From: Bolinopsis microptera
Lineage: Eukaryota; Ctenophora; Tentaculata; Lobata; Bolinopsidae
DNA: 64,000 bases
Assembly (NCBI RefSeq): GCF_026151205.1
Contig: NC_087074.1
Location: 19,078,740-19,142,739 of the forward strand
Direction of reading: 5' to 3'
Below the pieces are notes generated by a model. It saw only the letters and a program-made list of their open reading frames with translations. It was not told the DNA's origin and ran no database searches. A program made the translations under genes and the position numbers. Positions 44,601 to 56,600 of this stretch are shown piece by piece (position 1 is the stretch's first letter; every line of letters begins with the position of its first letter).

Positions 44601-47600
44601 AATCAACTTGAATAGTGTTGCTTCTTATAATATGTTGGCAAGCGTCCAACTCAACATTCCTCACTGGTGATCGTTAATTGGATAATTGGTCGGTAATTAA
44701 TTGGTCCTATAATTGGATAATTGGTCGGTTAACAGGTGCTATTTTCCAGGGAACAGCAAACCCTGACGACAACACATAAAGACCAGGAGATTCAGGTTGA
44801 GATCTACGATGAGGAAGAAGACGATATGTACGAAAACAGTAAGTTTTTCAGCCTTCATTTAGTTTTTAGGAGGTTTGGATGGTTAATTTGATTTAAAAGT
44901 ATAAATTTGTTCATCATGAATTGAATAACAATTACTTGAATATACAAAGTTATCACTTGACGCATTTGAGTCGGTATCTCGACTTAATGTCTTCATACTA
45001 ATACATATTATTCTTAAAATGTCAAGACTGCAAATTGTTGGCTAATTTTTAATAATATAGCACTGGTATGAGTTGAGACCATGATCAGTTTGTTTCGTAG
45101 TCAAATATTTCCATCAAGACCTGGGTTCAGGTGTATTTCGGATGTTTGCTGTTTGTTGCTGGTCCCCTGGTGTTCTCTAGTTGTTACGTCCGTTACTTTT
45201 CCACAAGATCTTCCTGAGAAATAAATTTGTTATCCATGATATGAATCAAATACACGTAAGCATCAATATCATGTGAAATCAACCCAACAATTATAATGAT
45301 ATAATAAATCTGTCTAATTGTTTCACTTACCTGAGTTCATGATAACACAGGATTTCATCAGTTGAATTCTTGTTTTAAGAAACTTTTGAAAACTGGGCAC
45401 TGTGAGAATATAAACAAAGAAATTAGCCGCAACGTTGAAATACATAAACGTCTCCCCGACCCTCGGAGCGTATATCTCATACCAGCCGTTCACTATACGA
45501 CCCTTAGTCATAATACTCACTGCCCTGGGTATAAAGGAGACACAATAAACTGTGGCTGTAAGAACTACAGTTGCGATACCTTGCCAACGGACATTGCCAC
45601 TCGATCGGCTTGATACTTGTCTCGCGTACAGTAGATGCTTCAGTAGTATAAGGGATGTTGCTACGACTGTAATGATTGGAGCCGCCACAAATAAGAAGGA
45701 AAGTACCGGTCTCAGCCACTTCCAGGTAGAGGAGGTAGCGTGGTAGATGCAAGTATACCTGCTCTTAAGAAACAGTATATCGTCCTTATCCACGATAAGG
45801 AATGTGCCCGGAACGCAGCATGATAAGATCCAAATTCCTGCGCAGATCATGTGACCCTGTTTTTCTGACCAAGAAGTTGCTTTGAGAGGGAACTTTAACG
45901 TCAGTACCTTGCTTACAGTCATTCCGCAGATTAGAAACACACTTGCTGTGTTACATAAGAAGCCGAGGTAGACTTCTACGTAACAAATAAATGATCCAAA
46001 GACCCAGCGGTTCGCAATTAGAGAAACGTATTGAGTCAAAATACTCACAAATGACAAGAGAAGATCACAGACCGCAATGTGCTGAATAAATATCACTATA
46101 ACTTTGTGCAGTTTGAAGGCTTTGTACTTTATAGAAGCAACTAGAATGATAGAATCCCCAAATAGAGAGACTAGGAACATAAGAATGAGCCACGCAGCCC
46201 AGATGAATCGCTCAGCATCATTTTCCATTAGTTTGTGGAATGAGAGGTCTGGTTGGAGATCATCGCTAGAAAAAAAGTTATTTCAAAAAAATAAGGGCGG
46301 GGACCTCATTAAATCCCATGACAGTTTGAAATAGTACATAGTATATAAAATTTATTGAGAACAACAGCAACACAACATGAAACGGTAAATTTGTTCTGAA
46401 TATCTCGAGTCCATCAAAAGTTACATTTTCTAAAGTATAATAGTTATTGAGCAACAACGACAACATGACTTCTTGTAACACTGTAACAGTTCAATTTGCT
46501 CTGAATAACCTGAGTCGATCAAAAGATACTTCTTTTACAGTATGAGTATGTAATGAGTTATATAGCAAATGGGTTGTATTATATCTAGCAACAATAGGAC
46601 TTAAAATTTGAATGATGAAGCCGAAATTAACAGCAATAAAAGTAGATATTGTAGAAACTACATAAGGGACCAATGAGACCAATGCATAAACTGAATAAAA
46701 GATTGCCCTATTTCGCATTGGAATGTTTATGCTAATATTATGTCTTACTTCTCCGCCCCTCAGCTCCGCCAAATTACTTTTCCATTCAACGAGTACGTGT
46801 AACAAAATATGTCGGACAGCCAAGAAAATATAGATGTTTGTAGCACCGGCTGACCGGCGCGGTGTGGTATTCAAAGGAACCAATCACTAATAATTGCATT
46901 GTTGCAACCTTTAATTGCAATATACGTCACCGAGAATATTGAATAATTGGATAATTTCGGAGATTCGTGAGGTCAGGTCAGTCAGGGGTCTTATAATTGG
47001 AGGGGTCTGACCTCACAAATACAAGGTAGAAACTATTGATGTACCGGTAGAGACCATGTGTTTCTAGTAGGATGACTAGTTCTCTGTTCCTTTATATCAG
47101 TCTGTGATGACTGTGGAAAGGTCCCAAAACTTCAAATTATTTTAAGGAGGGCGATAAGGTCGAATTTAATAATTTATCTGATGAACTCAAACTCATATTC
47201 CTCAAACCAGTTTCGAGAAACGTTAAATTCCATCCTTTACAACCTCTTACGGCTCTATTTGCAGATTTCGACATGGGTGGAGGTCAGTTCATGTTCCAAG
47301 AACCAGAAATAAAGGAGTCAGCAGCCCCTCAGGACACCTCGCTCACTCTAGGAGGTGTCCACGCTAACGACAAGCTGCTCGAGCAGTTCGAGGAACAGTT
47401 GGAGGCTCTTCATCAGCTTAGGGAGAAGGATATGGGCAAGATAGCGTCGCTCAGTGAGAAACTCGAACAGGTAAAGAGGGGGATCATCTGGGAGCCGTCA
47501 GTTGAGCTTGCTCTCTGACTCGTGGGTTGAAAACATCGTGTACAGTACTTCGTGAGTAGTACTGTACTTCACAGCGATAACCCGCCTCCCCAACCAAATA

Positions 47601-50600
47601 TCTTAAGGTAAAGAGAGGGAAGCCAACGGGTATTTTGGGGTATTATGGGGAATGCCTTAATGGATTTTAGAAATCCCCCATAATACCCCAAAATTATTCT
47701 AAATATTCATTGTGGCAACAGTTTATGTTTAAACACAAACCAGTTTCAGTCCATTTTTCAGTGGATGTTTTAGTTGAAATTGTTAAAAGAGTTAATAGAC
47801 CAAAAGCTTGCAAATAGACCAAAAGCTTGCAAGTTTCACCATCTAGGAAAGCTAGTTTTTGTCAAAGCAACAGCTCCAAGTTGACGTTTTCAATAATGCA
47901 ACGCGAGTAATCTCGCAGCTAGGGTAGGCGAGGTTATGACATTATTATGCTAATCCCCTTAGAAGGATAGAAAACTTAAAAGGGCAGTCAGAAATATTTC
48001 TTGCCTTCAAACCTTTTGTTTCACACATTTCCTGGCCTCACGAGTTCTTGGATTAGCCTAGAACACCAGATAATTTTGAACAATTTGGTGACTCGTATAC
48101 GGTTCTAACAACCACGCTGAATATTTAACGCTCATTTTAGTGGCTTCCTGGTGGATTTAATCGATCGCATTTACCTTTAAAACTATTGTATCATAGCGGA
48201 GCGGTATACACTATACACGCTCACAGGCTACCACGTCTTGTGTAACCCAGGATTTGGTTTCGGATCGGACACTCAAAACAACGACAGATGGAATGACTTC
48301 AAGGTTTCCAAAACGTGGCCTGCAGAATAACTGCACGTTAATGCCGTTGCTGGTATGGCCATGGTGATGGAGAATCTTCCACATATGAATTAGAATAAAC
48401 ATTAAACCGCTCCCTGCGACGCTGTAGAGACATCAGAGATCGAAGAAGGTCCCAATAATGAAGATCACGCATTCCATACAACCTAATGTCTCAGGACTTT
48501 GAAATTATGCCTCATTCCCTATATAAGTATATAACACCATAGAATGGCATCTGTAAACAACTTACAAATACATTGTCAAGGCACAGGGGGTATTTTAGTA
48601 ACTTTGAGGTATTTTTGGGTATTTTGAGGAATTGCCTTCGTGGATTTTTGAAATCCCCCATAATAGAGTCCCCCATAATACCCCAAAGTACTCCAAAATA
48701 CCCCTTGGCTTCCCCCCTAAAGAATATACTTCGCAAGATTAGAGTGTAATTCGGTAATCCGAATCAGTTAAATTGTTTTACTTTGAGCATTTTAAGCTGC
48801 TTTATTGAATAAAAATGAAACTTTTCTTCCTCTAAATCGGCTTATTTTCAGTACAAGCAGGAGGTTGCATCTCTAAACCGGAAAGCTGGCTCGTACTTTA
48901 GCGAGCTGGAAGTGAAGGACTCGAAGCTGAACACCTCAATTGCTGAGATCGAGAAACTGAACGACGAAATCAAAAATCTTCAGGATCAGAACAATTCTTT
49001 AAGTGACGCAGAGGGAGGCGACTACGGCGTAAGTTTAACGATTGTGGGCATTTCTAGTTCTGTAAATTGAATGAAACTACAAACTCCTGGGCCAGTTGAA
49101 TTCTGAGATAAACTGATTTAGTCCGGCTAGTAATTCCTATATTCATGTTACCTCTCTATCTGGTGGTATCAAATTTTAAGGCTAATAAAACTGAAAAACA
49201 AAAACTAATGCGCTCTTTAGCCACCTCTATTACAGATGAACGGTAACCTTGAAAAGGAGCTGTCAGAAGCCAAGAAGGATGTTGAACAGCTAACTGGAGA
49301 TCTCCGGGAGAAACAGCTCACAATCATGAAACTTCATCAGGTATGGAAATGATTCTCTAATTTTATCATAGACTAGGTTTCATTCAAAACTTATTGATAG
49401 CAAATTAAAATTATGAAAAAGGAATAATAATAAGAACGCCCTTGTGTAGACCCTAAAACGTAGGGTAAAAATATAACTATAATATTATTTGCTGCCAATG
49501 TTGTCGTAAGCTTAGTTTGGGTAGATTGCGAATTATGAATAACATTATATAATTATGTGTCTGAATAAGAACATTATTTATGAGTCGCATTGTTGCGATG
49601 TTTAGAGTTCGAATGTCTGGTAATTCTGTATCTAACATTGCATAATTAGGGGATCATGTTTTAAGTCCATTTTTGTCCATGTGGCACCCTATATTTTCAA
49701 GGTGGACAAAAATGGACAAAAATGGACAACAAATTTCAAAATATATGGAAAAAGTCCTAGACGAAAGGGGAATTTTCGTTCACATATAATACGTAATCAA
49801 TTTTTGGCTAATTTTGAACCCCCCCCCCCTCTTTCCCCTCCGTAATTAGTTTTACACATAGCTATTGTGGCGAAATTACACTAGCGTAATCATTTGGAAA
49901 CTCCCTTCCCCTCGGCTGATTACGTAATATGTGAACGATACCTTCTAGATCTAGATCTATAGGTCCAATACTGAGTGAAAAAGTCTCAAAATCTGATCTA
50001 CGACCTACTGATTGTTACAGGACATACAGGTCGAATCTCAGAACAAAATACAGATTACAGGCAGCTGTAGCTGGTCTCGAAATCATATCTTGGTAATACT
50101 TAGGTTACTTACCTAGTTACCTTTGATCAAAGGTTTCTCTCTTTGAGAGTCATTATAGAAATACAAACTATTTTCTGTACCTAAATGAGGATTTAGAGAT
50201 TGAAAAAATTACCAAAGTTTACACTAAAAAGAGCCATGGTCGTTGATCGTGATTGGTCGCTAACCATTTCTGCAGGCAGTTTGTTACAAATTTTGGAGAC
50301 AATCCAAATCAAAAGTTACAATTTTTGTCCATTTATGTCCATTTTTGTCCATGCGGTACCCTATTTTCTGAGGATGAACAAAATCGTATGGACAAAAATG
50401 GACAAAAATGGAAGAAAAAAACATGATCCCCATAATTATTACATGATTACATAATTAATTATCAATTAATAGTAATGTATAACTAATTCTACAACTAATG
50501 CAGATTGCCCACTAATTGCCCAACTCTGTGGTTCAGGAGCTACACGAAGCATCAGAGGAGGTGATGGACAAGTCCGGGGTAGTTCGACAACTTGAGGCCC

Positions 50601-53600
50601 TTGTTGAGAACTTGAAACACGACAAGGAGATCATGAGGGAGGAACAAATGAACTTTGAGACCACAACTGAAGAGGTGTTGGACCAGTTACGGAACCTGAA
50701 AGTTCGTAATAACCAGCTTGAGGAATTAGTGAGATCCCTGGAGACTGATGTGGAGACCCACAAACGGGACAACACCAAGTTAGCTGATGAGAAACTGATG
50801 CTGCAGTCGAGAAGGAACGGTTTGAGGTTGAGACGGAAGATCTTTCTGCTAGGATGGCTGTAAGTTATGCTGAAACTCAACCGCTTACCTTACGAATCAA
50901 AACGATACAAAATAACAAACCTTCTGATGCTCTATTCAGTGTAAAACCCGTTTAGTCCACCTACAATTCGCTGCTATCGTTTAAGACCGATGATCATGAA
51001 TAAACATTGAAAATGACCAATTAACTCCTCCTTTCAGGCTCGAGATATGGAGCTGGAGACGGCTCTGTCCAAGAACCCCACCTCAGAGGACTCCAAAGCA
51101 ACTCTCAACATGCTCCAGGAAATCAGGCAGAAGGATAACGCTCTGAAGAAACTACAGAAGAAGCACGATGAAACAATGATGCAAGTGAAGAAGGAGGTCG
51201 AGAAACAGGTGGGTCATTATTAATTAAATCAAGCCATCCATTTAAGAATAAGAAGATTGATTAAATTTTTTTTGTTATTTAAATAAAACGCTGGTATTGT
51301 AGTGATAAACATAATATAATATTTACAATTTAGTAACAAAATATCCACAAATTAATTAATCTAAATGTGTTTGGGTCGGTTGTTCTCCATCCTTTTGATC
51401 TGAGTTCGTCTGTTCTGGAACCAAACTCTGATATTCTCTGACGTCAACCCGAGCACTGCTGCCAAACTTTGTCTCCTCTCAGTCGAGATATAGTTGCAGT
51501 CGTCAAACTCCCGTTCTAACACGTCTAGCTGGAATGTAGTGAACTTGGTTCTCCTCCTCTTCTGTTTTGGAGCCTTGCCAAAAGAAGAAGGGGTCTGAGC
51601 TGGGGTTCCAGGTGGTGTTAGGATCTGGTTCTGGATAGCAGGAGCAGGCGAGGGTGTTCTCAGGTTCTGCTGATCTGCCTTGTTGGGTAGAGGGAAGTCA
51701 GGAGGAAAGAAGAACTGCGGAGGGGAGATAGAACCAGGGGTGGTAGGTGGAGTGGTGGTGTTCAGAGTAGAGGACAACATTGGTACAGGTGTGAGTAGAG
51801 GGGTCGGTAAAGCAGGAGTCTCTGGTTGTACTTCTAGCTTAGTTGTTGGTAGCTCCAATCGGTAAGGTTTAGAACGATCAACATTCCTGTATCCAAAGCT
51901 CCGTTTAGCGTAAGGGTGAGGGCTTGGTACTGGAGTAAGAGTAGTGGCGTGAGGAACAGTAAGAGGTCTAGAGTTCATGTAAGGAACACCAATAGACTGC
52001 AGATTTGTGTAAGGAGGAGGAGAAGTCAGCGATGTAATGTATGGAGTTCCAAGAACAGGATTTCCTTTGTAATGAGCACCGAGACTAGGCGAAGTTGCCA
52101 TCTGTATATCGTGATTAGGATTAGATCTTCTGAAGAGTGCGTTGAGGTAAACTTCAAATGAAGAACTCATGACGTATAATGTATTGATTTCTGGTAAATT
52201 GATGTAGAGAAGATGATGACGATAACTGATAATAAACCTTATGAGTCGACTGAGTTATATATTGGTAACGGTCTGTCCTGATACATCCTAATTGAGTTCT
52301 CGAGTGTCCTATTTAGAGAAGCTAAACCTGCTCTCATGCTGCATAATTTGTAAATACTCCGTTGATTTAGATGGACTCATATCACATGTCCGATATGGGA
52401 TCCAATCAGTTGTGGCTGATCAAGAGATAATCGATTCGTGTATCGGCAATCTCAAAACCTTGACACCAGTCAAGTTAACCGGCAGACAACATGTTTTGAC
52501 ATCACCGGGATCTCATGATGAGAGAGCCCTAGCATGGTACACTCGGGTTCTGCCACCTGACTAATCATTCAACAAGCATAATTATTAATTAATTACATCC
52601 TAATTCTAATCACTAAAATCCCCATAGGTGTCTCATCTACAGACGAAAGTGTCTAGAAGAGATGATGATCTGGCTAACTTGAAGTCAGACCAAAACAAAG
52701 AGAGGACACATCTTATGTCACAGGTCAGGGACACTTCCACTAATTTATGATACCAAATATGGGATAATTGTAATAAAGAGTCACAATCTTAACATACCGA
52801 TCATTATTATTTTGTTGACATTCAGCCTCCCAAGATTTCAAAATCATCTGAGTATTTAACAGCCAAACTCTTCTTCTGTAGATTGGCGATCTAAAGAGCG
52901 TGAACGTCTCCCTGAAGGAAAACATCTCTGAAAAAGACCGTGAGATACAGGAAATATACAGCAGTGTAGCATCTAGTCGCTCTAACGTGGATTCTAAGGA
53001 GTTGAACAAGAGATTAGCCGAGCTCGCTAACGAGAACATGATGTTGAAGGATGAAATCCAAAACTACAGGACTATTGTCAACGAGTAAGTCAACTTTAAA
53101 TATATCGTGTGAACTTGATTTGTATCATTAACCGCACCTGTCTATATGACTTTGAAATGGATAACCTGAGGTAACCATTAGTTTTACAGAAAGCGACCTA
53201 AAGGATTTATGGGCGAGTTAGGCCAGAGGATTCAGACTCAACGACCCAGCTTCACCGGAAAAAGTACTCCCAACGTCACTATCTCTGATGATCAGGTCCG
53301 TAGTTTAATTTATTAGATCATTATTTATTATACCAATCATATATTAGCTCATTCTTCTGATATGACATTATAATTGGGACGGAAAATGTGAGCAGAAATG
53401 GTCAATGTCTTCCTGGATCACATTTCTATTTTAATGAACTCTCCGTAGATACTTGTCATTCACTCTCAGATTTGGTTCAATATTACAAGCCACATTTCAT
53501 GGAATAAGTGACCATTGCCAAAGGAGCTAGAATTGTCTTCTTCAGGACAGGCCTGCCTGATGTCAAATTTTCCACAACATTAACTGTTACATGGATCGTG

Positions 53601-56600
53601 GTCAGATTCCTTTGAGGCAGATTCTTTTGAGAAATTTTTCACATAAAGTCATTCAATCATTTTAATGATGACCTTGTCGAATTTGATGATTGTATTGATT
53701 TTTATCATGATATTATTCAGAATTCAGATTTTGGGCAATAAGGCAGAGATTGATTTCTGGCTGTCACTTTTCAGATCCATCACTTTGTGTTATTCTTTAG
53801 TTGTATTTCGTTTGTATTTTTAATTTGAAGTTATCCAGTTTTATGATAATATATTACATTTTATTTTGTCTCATTACAAAATCTGAATCCATCTCCCCCA
53901 AAGTCAAGTCTTCAAATAAACCAACATGTTCACAAGTTATCTTTCTCACAATATACCCCGCCTAATAAATTATTTGATTAATTAATAATTAATTATTTAA
54001 TTCATTCCCTGCAGAGTATTGGAATAGAAGAAGAAGATGATGAAGATATCGGTGAGATCCAGGTAGCTCTAGTACTATACAGCTACGATCCCACCCAAAT
54101 GTCCCCCAACGACTACCCCGAGGACGAGCTTACCCTTGCTTCTGGAGACTTCATCTACATATTCGGAGATCCTGACTCAGATGGCTTCTTCACTGCTGAA
54201 CTCATGTCCGGAGAAAGAGGGTCAGTCATTTGAGTATAAAATAAAAAACATCGCATTTTTATTGTAAATCTAATCATTCCATCACAGGTACTTGGTTATA
54301 AGACAACAATCACAATCTTCTCTAATTCTATTTACATTTCAGTTTGGTACCGAGCAACTTTATCCAAACTGTAGAGCTGAACGAGAAGAAGACTCAGCAG
54401 ATGAGGAGAATGTCTCAGCAGCGCATGAGTATAGCTCCTGTTGTGGGGCTACCCTCTGAGAATGCTGTTAACACTGACATTCCAGTCCCTGAGGAGATCG
54501 AGTGTGAAGCTATCGGAACTAAAACACTGGAGCTGAAGTGGGAGCTGCCTGGTACCAGAGCTATTGTTCCTATTCTAGGTTTTAGGATAAACGTCAACAG
54601 TCAGGAGTTCAAGGTACGTTACTTCGTCTACAAGTTATAACCTGTAGTGTGTAGGAAAGTTTCGTGTTCTTACCTTTACTAACACCATTAATCATTATCT
54701 TGTAACGTTTTCTGAAATAAATTACGCAAAGTATTCGGAAACTCGACCGGCAGGCCCTTAACGTACACACTATTGCAGGTAACCAACACAGGAGAGTGTA
54801 GGACTGTGTTAAACGAGCTGCCACCAGGACGACCCCTCTACATCTCCATCCAAACCCAAACTATGATGGGAGATGGACAGGAGAGTAAAGCTTGCGTGTA
54901 CGGGCGGGAGACTATCAAGGTGATTTTTCTAATAGTTCTTTCTAGAACATTATGTTTTATTCTAATGAGATATGAAGTCTTGTCAGATCGAGTCATGATA
55001 TTATAATGAGGTTAAAATTGATCAGTTCTGCTGAATTTTTCTGAGGAGGAACCCTATTTCTCGTATATTAACTAGTTATCTTTCTCAGGCCCCTGCCAGT
55101 CTGGACGTTACAAACGTGACTACAAACAGTGCCGTGCTAACGTTTGTGGGTCAAGCTCACTACCACCATGGAGTGTTTGTTAACGGTGAAAATGTAGCAA
55201 TTCTGCAACCGGGCGAGCTACTGTGAGTCACTCATCTTTTTAGTGGGCATATTTGTAATTTTATTTTACTACTGTGGTAAATAAAGATACCGCCTTATCA
55301 CGCGTTTATCAGTTCGATAAGAGCTTGTGTATAAGCTTATATACTGCATAATGCAGTATATAAGTAACATCAGTTTTCTTAATTTGCAATAGTTTCTCGA
55401 GTTAGCAAACAATCACTTCTTAGATACATGTTGAGAGGATTGGATGCAGATACTGAGTACGAGGTGCGTATCGTAACACTGACTTCTGAGGATACATCAG
55501 TTATCAACAAGAAGACCTTCTCTTGCTCACAGTCCACCACTTTCCTAACCGAGATTACAGGTAGATATTATTGATTTTCAAGACCTGGAGTCAGGGTGAA
55601 ATTTCTGCGCTGTACATCTTATCTTTAAATGCTCTAGATAGTTTAACAATAGTTGAATGTGTGACTGTGACAATTTATCGTGTCTGTGATATATTGTGTG
55701 ATGTGATGGGACTGTGTGATGTGTGACCAAGTGTGATATAGTCATCTTTAATTGTGTGAGTCTTTTTGTTGGCACAAACAGTGCGCTGCACCTGTTAAAC
55801 TGGACCAATGAGCGAATGTGACCTGAACTTGTGACAAAATTGAACCCTGAGCAAGCAAAGCAAGCTGAGAAGTGTGAGTGGATGAATGAAAGATATCTTA
55901 TGAAACTCCACTGAAACTCCCTCGATCTGCAGGAGATTGGAAGCCCCCATCTCCTCCTACCTCGATAGACCTGGCACCCTCAACCCCCGAGGATCTGCAA
56001 CTCAACATTCTGGACCGGGATAGAATTGAAGTGTCATGGAGCCCAGTGGAAGGCGCTGCTTCTTATCACATCTATCTTAACAACGAGCTAGAAACAACAA
56101 CCAAATCAGATGTACTCAAGCAGACTATGTTCCTCTCTGAGCTGAGAGAGAAGGATGACGAACAATGTTTTCATGTCGTCGCTCTGAACTCTCAGGGAGA
56201 CCGGTCCTTACCTTCAGACACCATATCATTCTTCAAATCAGAACTCTTTTCTCAGCTGTCCTACTTTTTTGTGGCCCCAAATACCGGGGCCACCCCTCCT
56301 CCATCAGACACCGAATCTGAGGTTGACAAAACTCACAACCTTCCAGAAGAGATCAAATCTCGGCTCCTAGTCCGGATAATCTGCCCTCAAGACTCCTGGG
56401 AATTCAAAGTGGGTCAGATACTGTGTGCTGAGCAAGACCCTGAGGGGTACAGGACTAATGTGGGAGATAAGACTGTTAACCTACCCCCGGGTAGCGTCGT
56501 TAGCGTTCCCATAACACGGCGAGTTGTTGCTCTCTACGATTATCATCCTCTTGCCATGTCCCCCAACCCTGACTCTCATAATGAGATAAGCTTCATGGCT

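Noticed and set aside
46491..46883. 130-codon minus-strand hydrophobic frame
   Set aside because: Two or so membrane-like stretches but no family match; the downstream part lies in a tandem duplication. Could be a remnant of a receptor, not supportable.
52292..52564. 90-codon plus-strand frame between homeobox gene and next RIMBP exon
   Set aside because: Does not join RIMBP exons in phase and resembles nothing known.
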